Assembly: GCA_023401495.1 (NCBI GenBank)
Contig: JAEXDU010000210.1
Location: forward strand, 1 to 25,596
DNA: 25,596 nt
Origin: Bacillota bacterium
GTDB taxonomy: Bacteria; Bacillota; Clostridia; Oscillospirales; Acutalibacteraceae
Direction of reading: 5' to 3'
Shown: positions 1 through 7,561 of the stretch, piece after piece
Layout of the letters: every line of letters starts with the position of its first letter
How positions within the stretch are numbered: position 1 is the first letter of the stretch
Made by a program: the position numbers and the translations under genes
The notes under the pieces: model-generated
What the model saw: the letters and a program-made list of their open reading frames with translations, nothing else
Told to the model about the DNA's origin: nothing
Database searches by the model: none

Positions 1-205
1 GGCCAAAGCGTTTGTGGACTTTATTCTGTCCGACGACGGCCAGACGACCACCTCTGTTATTGGGTACACACCGATCAAGTCCGGAATCAAGGCGCCGGAA
101 GGTTTTAAATCTGTTGACGAAATCAAGAATCTGACCTACGATATTTCTGAGCTTGTCAAAACACGCGACGGCGACAAAGAAGAATTCAGCAAACTGTTTG
201 GATAA
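1..205 (+). CDS. C-terminal end of an ABC transporter solute-binding protein (partial)
   Basis: The reading frame is open from base 2 and ends at TAA 203-205, so only about the last 67 residues are visible and the gene starts upstream of the window. The visible part has the usual end of a periplasmic-binding-protein-II fold of the iron(III)/AfuA type: a helix (AKAFVDFILSDDGQ), then a stretch like GYTPIKSGIKAPEG, then the charged tail. It is followed by a hairpin terminator and then by the matching permease and ATPase, the normal order of an FbpABC/AfuABC-type operon. The cargo cannot be read from this fragment. The linked phosphatase at 3027-3749 makes a phosphorylated compound as likely as ferric iron. 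Confidence 0.8.
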   Translation, partial: AKAFVDFILSDDGQTTTSVIGYTPIKSGIKAPEGFKSVDEIKNLTYDISELVKTRDGDKEEFSKLFG

Positions 206-226
206 AAACCGGGTGAATGCATGTAA

Positions 227-251
227 GGCTGCGGTTTTCCGCAGCCTTTTT
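227..251 (+). terminator. Hairpin attenuator between binding protein and permease
   Basis: A perfect 8-bp stem, GGCTGCGG/CCGCAGCC, with a TTTT loop is followed by TTTTT. The permease ribosome binding site starts right after it. This is a classic partial terminator, which would let the binding protein be made in excess over the membrane parts. Confidence 0.8.
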
Positions 252-265
252 GGAGGTTTAGAGAA

Positions 266-1996
266 ATGAAAAAAAGGAATCTGATGCTTCAAACGGTTGG
301 CTGCATTGCGGTTGCCTTTCTGTTTTTGGTTCCGCTGTGTCGGCTGGTGCTGATGAGCTTTACACAGGACGACGGCAGCTTCAGCTTCGGCAATTACACC
401 GCGCTGCTCCAGGAGCCGCGCACGCTTCGGGCCATTGGGAACACAGTGATCATCTCCCTGGCGGCCACCGTGCTTTCCACTGTTCTGGGTGTTCTGTTTG
501 CCTTTATCATCGCCTACCTGAATGTCAGACGCAAAAAGCTGCTCGAACTGCTCGTGCTGGCTCCCTTTATCATTCCGTCCTATGTCATCACGATCTCGTG
601 GACCAGCGCGCTGGCCGGGAACAGCGGAATGAACCAGCTTCTGCGGCTGCTGCATCTTGGTCCTGTGAACCTGTATTCACTGAGTGGGATCATCTTCATC
701 CTTGGAATCTGTAATATCCCGCTGGTATATCTCACTACCGTCAATATGCTGCGGAAAATCCCCCGGGATTTGGAGTGGGCCGCCCGCGCTTCGGGCTGCG
801 GCCAGTGGGAAACGCTGTTGCGGATCAATCTTCGGCAGGCGGCCCCGGCGATCATCGGCGGCAGCGTGCTGGCCTTTCTTTCGTGTATCGATAACTTTTC
901 CGTTCCGGCTTTCCTCGGGATTCCGGCCTCCATCCCGGTACTCAGCACCTATATTTATGAAAAAGCAATCAGCTTTGGGTCACAGTCCTTTTCCATGGCC
1001 TCCGCCTTGTCCGTCATGCTTTCTGTTGTGGCGATTGCCGGGTCGCTGGGAATCTCCGCCTTTTCTCAAAAAGAAAAGCAGGCCGATAGTATCCGTGCGG
1101 ATTTTTCGGAGCGTATCATTTTGAAGGATCAGACAAGAAGATGGGTGGAATGGATCAGCATAGGGATTTTTGCGGTAATCGATCTGATTCCTCTGCTCAC
1201 GATGACCGCCGCTTCTTTTCAGGATTTGTACGGTCAAAGCTTTTCCGTTAAGAATTTCTCACTGCAAAATTATCAGTTTCTGTTTACGAACAGCGGCATA
1301 TCCAGCGCCGTCGGCAACAGCCTGATGCTTTCACTTATCACCTGCGCGGTCTGTATTCTGGTCGGCACGGCGGCGGCGTATCAGAAGCTGCACGGGAGCG
1401 GTCCGGCGGTTCGCCTGCTGGAAGCCTGCGCATCCCTGACCTACGCGATTCCGGGCATCGTGCTGGCGCTGGCCATGATCTTTCATTGGTCTGTGATTCC
1501 GGGCGTTTATGGCAGCGTCCAAATCCTGATGGTTTCTTATGTGACACGGTACCTGATTCTTCAGGTGAAAGGAAGCTCGGCGGCAATGCTTTCCATCCAT
1601 CCGTCGCTGGAAGAAGCGGCGCATGTATCGGGCAGTGGGAACGCGCGGATGTGGAAAAGAATTTTGATCCCGCTGCTGTTCCGGCAGACCATTTCCAGTT
1701 CTCTTCTGATTTTTGTTTCTGCACTGACCGAAATGACGCTGTCTTCCATTCTGGCGTCCGCCGGAACCAAAACGATCGGACTCAGCGTGTTTAACCTGCA
1801 GCAATCCGGAGATTATAACCTTGCATACGCGTTTTCCGTTCTGATCGTTCTTCTGATTGTTTGCGGATATGCACTGGTTCAGTATGTGTGCCGGGAACCG
1901 GTGAAAAAGGGAAAGCGCGAAAAAAGGCAGAATGCGGGGCTGTTCCGCCAGTATCCTTTCAAAGTATCCCACAAGATGGAGGAATCTGCTTTATGA
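266..1996 (+). CDS. Fused two-domain ABC permease, iron(III)/organophosphate type
   Basis: This 576-residue membrane protein has two homologous halves of about six membrane segments each, as in FbpB/AfuB permeases. Each half carries the cytoplasmic EAA loop that contacts the ATPase: around residues 170-195 (EWAARASGCGQWETLL) and around 448-474 (EEAAHVSGSGNARMWKR). The first hydrophobic helix begins at about residue 8. GGAGG at 252-256 sits ten bases before the ATG. The stop overlaps the ATPase start as ATGA, so the two subunits are probably translationally coupled. The fusion of both permease domains separates it from the split CUT1 permeases found later in the window. Substrate is unknown. 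Annotation pipelines would call it iron(III), but the downstream phosphatase argues for a phosphate ester. Confidence 0.88.
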   Translation: MKKRNLMLQTVGCIAVAFLFLVPLCRLVLMSFTQDDGSFSFGNYTALLQEPRTLRAIGNTVIISLAATVLSTVLGVLFAFIIAYLNVRRKKLLELLVLAPFIIPSYVITISWTSALAGNSGMNQLLRLLHLGPVNLYSLSGIIFILGICNIPLVYLTTVNMLRKIPRDLEWAARASGCGQWETLLRINLRQAAPAIIGGSVLAFLSCIDNFSVPAFLGIPASIPVLSTYIYEKAISFGSQSFSMASALSVMLSVVAIAGSLGISAFSQKEKQADSIRADFSERIILKDQTRRWVEWISIGIFAVIDLIPLLTMTAASFQDLYGQSFSVKNFSLQNYQFLFTNSGISSAVGNSLMLSLITCAVCILVGTAAAYQKLHGSGPAVRLLEACASLTYAIPGIVLALAMIFHWSVIPGVYGSVQILMVSYVTRYLILQVKGSSAAMLSIHPSLEEAAHVSGSGNARMWKRILIPLLFRQTISSSLLIFVSALTEMTLSSILASAGTKTIGLSVFNLQQSGDYNLAYAFSVLIVLLIVCGYALVQYVCREPVKKGKREKRQNAGLFRQYPFKVSHKMEESAL

Positions 1997-3030
1997 GCCT
2001 GAAAATCAGCGGTTTATCGAAAAAATACGGCGATCATCCGGCCTTGTCGAAGGTGTCTGTCGAAATCCAGGACGGTGAGTTTGTCTGCATCCTTGGCCCC
2101 TCCGGCTGCGGCAAGACCACCCTGCTGCGGCTGGTGGGCGGATTTGAGCAGCCCACCGAAGGTTCTATTTGTGTCGGTGATGTGTTATACTCTTCTTCAA
2201 AGGAATGCGTTCCGGTGGAGCGGCGGGATTTGGGAATGGTGTTTCAGTCGTTTGCGCTGTGGCCCAATATGACGGTGCGCCAGCATGCGGAATTCCCCCT
2301 GCGGCAAAAGAAATACGCGCGGATGGATGCGGCGGAAAAGCAGAAGCTGATTGACCGTACGCTGGAGAGCGTCGGCCTTGCGGCGTTGTCCGGCCGCCAC
2401 CCCGATGAGCTCTCCGGCGGGCAGAAACAGCGCGTTGCGCTGGCGAGGGCCATCATCACAAAGCCGAAAATTCTGTTGATGGATGAGCCCCTCAGCGCTT
2501 TAGACGCCGAGCTGAAAATCAGCATGCGAAAAGAAATTCAGGATATTCACCGCATGACCGGGGCGACGATTCTGTATGTCACACACGATCAAAGCGAAGC
2601 GCTCGCCATGGCGGATCGCATCATGATCCTGAAAGACGGCGAAGTGGAGCAGATCGGCACGCCGAAAGAAATTTATCTGCACCCCCGCACGCCGTTTGCC
2701 GCAACTTTCGTTGGCAAATACAATCTGTTTCGGGGAACCTGGGACAGCGACAGCTTTTGCGAGGAAAGCTCGCGCGTCTGTTTGCCCGGCCGAACCGTCG
2801 GGCCGGAACTGAAAAAGCTAGGGCTGTACCCCGTGCGGCCGGACCAGCTCCAAATTGAAAAGCAGGGGAACGGGATCCCCGGGAAAATCAGGAACCGGCA
2901 GTATTGCGGGCGGGAGGTTCATTATTCCGTTGAAAGCGCCGGAAATCTGATTACGGTATATGCGCCCATCCAGACCAGCTATGACTTAAATGAATCGGTG
3001 GTTCTCATCAAAAAGGAGGAGATAGGTTGA
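1993..3030 (+). CDS. ABC transporter ATPase, FbpC/AfuC-like
   Basis: The 345-residue protein powers the permease encoded just upstream. Walker A (GPSGCGKTT) is at residues 35-43, the signature LSGGQKQR near 140, Walker B (ILLMDEPLSALD) near 160-170 and the switch histidine in VTHDQ near 197. The last hundred or so residues form a TOBE-like regulatory region. The frame is open further upstream, but the ATG at 1993 is chosen because it has GGAGG at 1978-1982, overlaps the permease stop as ATGA, and begins exactly where ATPase homology begins (MSLKISGLSKKYG). It overlaps the phosphatase gene by four bases (TTGA). Confidence 0.9.
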   Translation: MSLKISGLSKKYGDHPALSKVSVEIQDGEFVCILGPSGCGKTTLLRLVGGFEQPTEGSICVGDVLYSSSKECVPVERRDLGMVFQSFALWPNMTVRQHAEFPLRQKKYARMDAAEKQKLIDRTLESVGLAALSGRHPDELSGGQKQRVALARAIITKPKILLMDEPLSALDAELKISMRKEIQDIHRMTGATILYVTHDQSEALAMADRIMILKDGEVEQIGTPKEIYLHPRTPFAATFVGKYNLFRGTWDSDSFCEESSRVCLPGRTVGPELKKLGLYPVRPDQLQIEKQGNGIPGKIRNRQYCGREVHYSVESAGNLITVYAPIQTSYDLNESVVLIKKEEIG

Positions 3031-3749
3031 AGGCACTGTTTGATCTTCACACGCATACGCTGGCCAGCGGCCACGCGTTCAGCACCCTGAAAGAGAATAT
3101 AGAAGAGGCAGGGCGGAAAGGCCTTTGGGCAATCGGTACCAGCGATCACGCGGAAAAAATGCCCGGGGCCAATCCGAATGTCTTTATTAATTATAAAGTC
3201 GTACAGAAATCCGTGGAGGGGGTCCGGGTTTTCTGCGGAATAGAAGCGAATATCTGTGATTTTGACGGGACGATCGATGTGGAGGAACCCCTGCTTCAAA
3301 AAATGGATTATGTCATGGCAAGCCTGCACACCCCGTGCATTCAAAGCGGAACCGCCGAGCAGAACACGGCGGCGCTGATCGGCGCGATGAAGAACCCCTA
3401 TGTAAAAATCATCGCACACCCCGACGACAGCCGGTATCCCTTGGATTATGAAGCGCTGGTACAGGCGGCCAAAGAGCTTGGAGCGGCATTGGAGCTCAAC
3501 AATTCTTCCCTGATACCCGATTCTACGCGGCTCAATGGCAGGGAAAATGCCAAGGTGCTTTTGAATACCTGCAAACGCTTCGGGACGCCTGTGATTTTAG
3601 GAAGCGACGCGCATATCTGGTATGATGTAGGCCGCTTCGATGAGGCGTATGCCTTACTGGAAGAAGTCAATTTTCCGCAGGAATTGGTTTTGAACCTGAG
3701 TCCGGATGGAATCCGGGCCGTTTTAAACGAGTCCTGCACCAGAATATAA
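3027..3749 (+). CDS. PHP-domain metal-dependent phosphatase, YcdX-like
   Basis: The 240-residue protein is close in length and layout to E. coli YcdX, a trinuclear-zinc PHP phosphatase. Visible metal ligands are H8 and H10 (DLHTHT), H16 (SGHAFST), H41 (TSDHAE), E73 (GIEANI), the His of SLHTPC, the His of IIAHPDD, and the Asp/His pair of GSDAHIW. The start is TTG at 3027, preceded by AAAGGAGGAG and overlapping the ATPase stop as TTGA, so it is the last gene of the transporter operon. No signal peptide is present, so it acts in the cytoplasm, as expected for an enzyme that strips phosphate from an imported ester. Histidinol phosphatase is the common alternative label, but no histidine genes are nearby. 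Confidence 0.85.
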   Translation: MKALFDLHTHTLASGHAFSTLKENIEEAGRKGLWAIGTSDHAEKMPGANPNVFINYKVVQKSVEGVRVFCGIEANICDFDGTIDVEEPLLQKMDYVMASLHTPCIQSGTAEQNTAALIGAMKNPYVKIIAHPDDSRYPLDYEALVQAAKELGAALELNNSSLIPDSTRLNGRENAKVLLNTCKRFGTPVILGSDAHIWYDVGRFDEAYALLEEVNFPQELVLNLSPDGIRAVLNESCTRI

Positions 3750-3856
3750 ATGCGTGCAGCAGACTGCCGGACAGCACCTGTTCCGCACGGTCTCTACTGC
3801 CGTAAAAAGTTGATTCTCAATTACATTTCTCTTTCAAATGGTCTTATGCCAAATAA

Positions 3857-3887
3857 AGTGATCCCCCGCCTATGGCGGGGGATCACT
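3857..3887. terminator. Bidirectional terminator between convergent operons
   Basis: A perfect 14-bp stem (AGTGATCCCCCGCC with its complement) closes a three-base TAT loop. GCTGTTTT follows on the plus strand and TTTATTT on the minus strand. It lies between the phosphatase gene and the convergent nine-gene operon, so it can end both transcripts. The rest of 3750-3964 holds no gene I can support, only a weak imperfect hairpin at about 3931-3960. Confidence 0.85.
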
Positions 3888-3964
3888 GCTGTTTTACAAT
3901 AAGATTACGATAAAGTACTGGCCTTTTTTGCTTCTCTCGGACTTGCCGATCGTAGAGAAAAGGG

Positions 3965-4369
3965 TCAGGCAACACCGACCGTAATTAAAATATTGGCAAA
4001 GGTACGCTTTTCGCCGGTAGAGATTGCAAGGCGGACACAAGGCTGTTCACATGCATCATAAAAACCAAAGCGGTCGATACCGTCCAACTCCATGCCACTG
4101 AGAAGAGTGCGGAATTCACCGAAAATTCCCGGTTCTTCGCCATCGGAAAGCATGACCTCAGCTTTTTCAATATTGACACAATCCAAAAGTGTCTTTAAAA
4201 CATCTGTGACGGTCGGGATTCCTTCCGTCAGCCCCAAATACACTTTGGCGGCGTCTCCGCTCTTTGCGTTCAAGGGGTAATTTCCGTCAGCGATCAAAAT
4301 TTTATCCCCATGTCCGCATAGGGAAAGTGCGCTCATGATTCCGGGATGAATACATCCGGATTTCAACAT
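3965..4369 (-). CDS. RbsD/FucU-family sugar mutarotase
   Basis: The 134-residue protein matches the RbsD/FucU family, which interconverts sugar ring forms and anomers before phosphorylation. H20 (CGHGDK) and D28 (ADGNYP) fall at the same numbers as the catalytic H20 and D28 of E. coli RbsD. The C-terminal segment with GFYDACEQ and TGEKRTFANILI is laid out like FucU. One odd point is that the tyrosine usually found in the Y-x-N-I motif is Phe here. It is the last gene of the nine-gene operon, 15 bases after the isomerase gene, with AGGAGGG before the ATG. L-fucose and D-arabinose share their C2-C4 configuration, so a FucU-like protein would suit D-arabinose, the pentose proposed for this pathway. 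That substrate is inferred. Confidence 0.85.
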   Translation of the reverse strand: MLKSGCIHPGIMSALSLCGHGDKILIADGNYPLNAKSGDAAKVYLGLTEGIPTVTDVLKTLLDCVNIEKAEVMLSDGEEPGIFGEFRTLLSGMELDGIDRFGFYDACEQPCVRLAISTGEKRTFANILITVGVA

Positions 4370-4384
4370 GCTCGATCCCTCCTT

Positions 4385-4999
4385 TTATTTTTCGCTGTCC
4401 CGAAGCTGCCCCAGAGTTCCGCCGGGGTGCCACCGAACATACTCCTGCGGAGTGAGGCCTCGTACAGCCTGTAAATAGACGCTCAGCGCCTGCAACACAT
4501 ACATTTCTGCAAGGATGGAAGCACGGGGCGCGCGGTTCAGCGGGCCGCCCTCCTGTGTGACATTGGCCAGCAATGTTGCCTCGGCATTCTTCGCCAGCCA
4601 GGATTCAGGGTTGCCGGTAACGGCAATGACACGGCAGTCGTTGTTTTTGATGGCGGTTACGGTAGCTTTCAGTTCTGCGGTTTCTCCGCTGTTGGAAATG
4701 CAGATGACGACATCCCCGGCGACAAGCTGGCCGCAGGAGCCGTGCACTGCCTCAGTCCCATGCAGAAAATAGGTCGGGGTACCGGTAGAGGAGAGCAGAG
4801 AGGCCATGTAAGCGGCTACATGAGAGGGTTTTCCGATGCCTGTAATATGGACACGGCCCCCATTTTCCTGTGCCTGAAGGATCAGTTCGGCAGCCGGTTC
4901 CAGGCTTTCCGGCGTGATGGATGGGATGAAGTGACCGATCTCTTCGGCAGATGTTTGCTGAAATTGATGTAGGGCCTGGCGAGTTCCTTCCGATATCAT
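4385..4999 (-). CDS. Single-domain SIS isomerase, arabinose-5-phosphate isomerase (KdsD/GutQ/KpsF) type
   Basis: The 204-residue protein is one SIS domain. It contains GIGKPSH, STGTPTYFLHGTEAVHG, ISNSGETAE, TGNPESWLAK, RAPRAS and WHPGGTLG, each with a clear counterpart in E. coli KdsD. The four residues important in KdsD (K59, H88, E111, H193) correspond to K57, H86, E109 and H191 with a constant offset of two, so spacing is kept exactly. The tandem CBS domains of KdsD/GutQ are absent; single-domain arabinose-5-phosphate isomerases are known. The expected reaction is D-arabinose 5-phosphate to D-ribulose 5-phosphate. It lies between kinase and mutarotase genes in a catabolic operon, so it more likely degrades arabinose 5-phosphate than feeds Kdo synthesis. 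A hexulose-phosphate isomerase is the main alternative. Confidence 0.85.
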   Translation of the reverse strand: MISEGTRQALHQFQQTSAEEIGHFIPSITPESLEPAAELILQAQENGGRVHITGIGKPSHVAAYMASLLSSTGTPTYFLHGTEAVHGSCGQLVAGDVVICISNSGETAELKATVTAIKNNDCRVIAVTGNPESWLAKNAEATLLANVTQEGGPLNRAPRASILAEMYVLQALSVYLQAVRGLTPQEYVRWHPGGTLGQLRDSEK

Positions 5000-5017
5000 A
5001 GTATATATGTCTCCCTT

Positions 5018-6016
5018 CTATTTCAGACCATCCAGAGCCGAAAGGCTGAAGGTCAGATCGTTTTCCTGCTGCATGAGCGCAATGACTTCTTCCAGCTTTG
5101 GCAGGGACGGCTGTGCACCCATACGCGAAACCGTAAGCGTTGCGGTATAGTTGGCAAAATGGAGCGCGTCCTTATGGCTGAGCCCCGCACAAACCGAGGC
5201 GGTAAACGCGCCCACAAAGGAATCCCCGGCCGCGGTCGGGTCTTTTACCTCAACCACATCGATGCACGGTTCATAGAAGAACGCTTCTTTATTTGCCACA
5301 ACGGCACCGGCGTTCCCAAGTGTGATGACCACGTTCTTCACGCCCTTTGCCAGCAAAGAATCCGCGGCTTTATGAACATCGTCCATGTTCACCCGCTTCC
5401 CGTCTTTCCGAATGGGAATGCCGGTCAGGTCGGCGGCCTCATGCTCGTTGGGTGAAATATAGGTCAGGTGCGAGAGCAGTTCATCGGAAAGCGGGGCGGA
5501 GGGCGCGGAGTTCAGCATGACCGGAACATTTTTTTCGTAAGCGTACGCGGCAACCAGTTCGTTGATCTGCATGGGGATTTCCATCTGGAGCATCACCATA
5601 TCGTATTCGGCGATGGAATCTTTCAGGAACGCGACGTCCTCCGGGCGGATCGCCATATTGGCGCCGGAAACGACAATGATGCGGTTTCGTGTGATCCCGT
5701 TCTGAACCTCCAGCTGTACGTTGCCAATGGCAGAGTATGTCGTGCTGTCTACAGAAACGAACTCCGTGTTAACGCCTGCTTCCTTGCAGGAGGCGATCAA
5801 ACGGCGTCCAAAATCATCGTCCCCGACTCTTCCGGCCATTGTTACCTGCGCGCCAAGGCGGGCAGCCTGAACCGCCTGATTTGCTCCCTTTCCGCCGGGC
5901 GCCGTCTGGTAGTCCAGCCCCAGTACCGTTTCCCCCGCATTGGGGAAGTGCCCCGTCTTTACGATCAGGTCCATCACAAAACTGCCAACGACAAGTATTT
6001 TCGGTTTTCGTGACAT
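5018..6016 (-). CDS. rbsK: Ribokinase-like PfkB sugar kinase
   Basis: The 332-residue PfkB kinase has D16 of the sugar site, GGKGANQA at 41-48 (first family signature), NSAPSAPL near 169-176, SPNEHEA near 188-194 and KDPTAAGDSF near 258-267. D265 is the catalytic base; the usual GAGD is AAGD here. The layout follows ribokinase rather than ketohexokinase or fructokinase, so phosphorylation of O5 of a pentose is expected, using ATP in the cytoplasm. It precedes the isomerase gene by 18 bases and follows the YhcH gene by 25 bases. Its Shine-Dalgarno (AGAAGAGA) is weaker than those of its neighbours. In the proposed pathway it would convert D-arabinose to D-arabinose 5-phosphate. Actual sugar specificity cannot be read from sequence. 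Confidence 0.88.
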   Translation of the reverse strand: MSRKPKILVVGSFVMDLIVKTGHFPNAGETVLGLDYQTAPGGKGANQAVQAARLGAQVTMAGRVGDDDFGRRLIASCKEAGVNTEFVSVDSTTYSAIGNVQLEVQNGITRNRIIVVSGANMAIRPEDVAFLKDSIAEYDMVMLQMEIPMQINELVAAYAYEKNVPVMLNSAPSAPLSDELLSHLTYISPNEHEAADLTGIPIRKDGKRVNMDDVHKAADSLLAKGVKNVVITLGNAGAVVANKEAFFYEPCIDVVEVKDPTAAGDSFVGAFTASVCAGLSHKDALHFANYTATLTVSRMGAQPSLPKLEEVIALMQQENDLTFSLSALDGLK

Positions 6017-6041
6017 GTTGATCTCTTCTTTCTCAGGAATT

Positions 6042-6503
6042 TCATTCGGGTGTTTTTATTTTTATGACAGCCTTTTTGATCGGCTCCGGGGCATCTGCAC
6101 ACACAAGGGGCATGTGAGCGTCCTGCGGGAAGCAGACAACGAAGCTTTCCGGTGCCATCGGCACAAAGAACCCCTGCCCGTTATCCCCGTAAAACGTAAT
6201 GTCCCGGTCTGTATCATACGGCTCTTCCACAGTGAGCAGGCCGGTGTTTTGGAACCCGATCCGCTCGCTGCCATAGATTAAATATTGAATATCGATATAA
6301 CGCCGGTGCGACTCCCAGCGGCTTTCTGTTCGGCTGCGGGTGCAGGGCGCTTGAATCAGCACAAAAACTGAATCGCCGTCAATCGGGTATTTCCCCGGTT
6401 CCAGAGCGGTCAGGTCTGTTTTCTCCAGATAACGCAGTGCAAGATCAAACAGAGGAGACAGCCCCCGGTAAGAAAGCAGGTTGCTGCGATGGTCGTAGAT
6501 CAT
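6042..6503 (-). CDS. YhcH/YjgK/YiaL (NanQ) family anomerase
   Basis: The 153-residue protein belongs to the YhcH/YjgK/YiaL cupin-like family (DUF386), shown by ESHRRYIDIQYLIYGSERIG in the middle and the C-terminal AVIKIKTPE strand. E. coli YhcH (NanQ) speeds the anomer exchange of N-acetylneuraminate, so members act on ring forms of ulosonic acids. The gene overlaps the end of the sialidase-fold gene as ATGA, so the two are translationally coupled. This fits a role on the sugar acid released by that enzyme. A related member (EbgC) is linked to beta-galactosidase, so the family alone does not fix the substrate. Confidence 0.82.
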   Translation of the reverse strand: MIYDHRSNLLSYRGLSPLFDLALRYLEKTDLTALEPGKYPIDGDSVFVLIQAPCTRSRTESRWESHRRYIDIQYLIYGSERIGFQNTGLLTVEEPYDTDRDITFYGDNGQGFFVPMAPESFVVCFPQDAHMPLVCADAPEPIKKAVIKIKTPE

Positions 6504-7555
6504 AACCTCGCTTCCTTTCCTCGTTCCTCCAGCTCAAAACGCCAGAAAGAAACGTCCTTTCGGCAGTTGGTGTAGGTGACAAACAGGGAATTGCCGCTGC
6601 AATTGACCGAAGGATACGAATATTCTCCCTCCGCTTCCTCCAGCGTGTAAACATCCTCCCAGGTTTGCCCGTTGTCCCTTGACAGGGCCAGCCGCAGGGG
6701 AAAGCGCGGGCCCCAGCTTTCGCCTACCGGATTGTAAACCAGAAAAAGACATCCGTCCGCTGTTCGGGCAAGGTCGATTCCGCTGTTGTTGTTCGGCAGG
6801 CTTGTGGCATAGCCCTCACACCAGGTTTCGCCGCTGTCGTGCGAATCGCTGCGGGCGATAAAGCCCTCCGATGTGCGCATGAGCATATGTACCTGACCGG
6901 GTTCAGATTCCCACAGGGTGGGCTGAATGGCGCCCCGGCCGGTGAAGGACTGTTCCGAGACCGGAATATCCTGATAGGTTTCGCTTTTTGTTCCTGTTCC
7001 GGCAAGGGGGATGAAAACCTCGCTGCTTTTGCTCCAGGTTTTTCCCTCGTCATCCGAGCGGTCGGCTAAGCTGCGCCATTGGCCGTTTTCCAGCGATGCC
7101 GGAGCCAGCCAGCGTCCGCCCGAAAGGACGATCAGCTTATTGCGCACGGGGCCGCGGCCGCCGACGTCGCCGGGGACAAGCTCCCGCGCGGGCGACCATG
7201 TGCGGCAGCCGTCATGAGATACACAAACCCAGGTTTGCCAGGAAGAAATCTCTCTTCCGATCTTAAAGAATAACCAGACGGAACCGTCCTTCTGCACAAA
7301 GAGGACCGGGTTCCAGTGGGGCAGACCGTTCTGCTGAAGAATCTGCGGCTTTTGCCAGCTGCCGCCGCTGCGCCTTGCGCCCCAAATGGCGACGTCGTCC
7401 TCGCCCTCGCGGCTGCCGGCGAACCAAACACAGAAGAAATCGCCGTTTGGAAGAATGGCCAGAGAGGAGGCGTGGCAGGATTCAAACGGGGGCTGTTCCC
7501 CCAGAATACTTTCTTTTTCGATCTGCCGGAACAGCCCGGCGATGTCTGTTTTCAT
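6500..7555 (-). CDS. Cytoplasmic sialidase-fold (BNR-repeat) glycoside hydrolase, substrate unknown
   Basis: This 351-residue six-bladed-propeller type protein has four Asp boxes: SHDGCRTW at 113-120, SDDEGKTW at 167-174, SHDSGETW at 238-245 and SRDNGQTW at 292-299. It fits the BNR_2 sialidase-like family, with CHASSLAILPNG, FAGSREGEDDVAIWGARR, HWNPVLF, GPVRNKLIVL, IQPTLW, NNNSGIDLAR and GEYSYPSVN as landmarks. No signal peptide or membrane segment is present, so it works in the cytoplasm on small glycosides brought in by the transporter encoded upstream. The FRIP motif of classical sialidases is missing; His28 sits where the RIP arginine would be. Sialidase-fold enzymes include sialidases, KDNases and Kdo hydrolases, so an ulosonic acid glycoside is a fair guess. 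Non-glycosidase members exist. Confidence 0.8.
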   Translation of the reverse strand: MKTDIAGLFRQIEKESILGEQPPFESCHASSLAILPNGDFFCVWFAGSREGEDDVAIWGARRSGGSWQKPQILQQNGLPHWNPVLFVQKDGSVWLFFKIGREISSWQTWVCVSHDGCRTWSPARELVPGDVGGRGPVRNKLIVLSGGRWLAPASLENGQWRSLADRSDDEGKTWSKSSEVFIPLAGTGTKSETYQDIPVSEQSFTGRGAIQPTLWESEPGQVHMLMRTSEGFIARSDSHDSGETWCEGYATSLPNNNSGIDLARTADGCLFLVYNPVGESWGPRFPLRLALSRDNGQTWEDVYTLEEAEGEYSYPSVNCSGNSLFVTYTNCRKDVSFWRFELEERGKEARL

Positions 7556-7561
7556 TTTGTG

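Noticed and set aside
3809..3820. Fur-box-like TTGATTCTCAA
   Set aside because: It is only four-base arms, placed after a gene end and before a terminator, with no promoter next to it.
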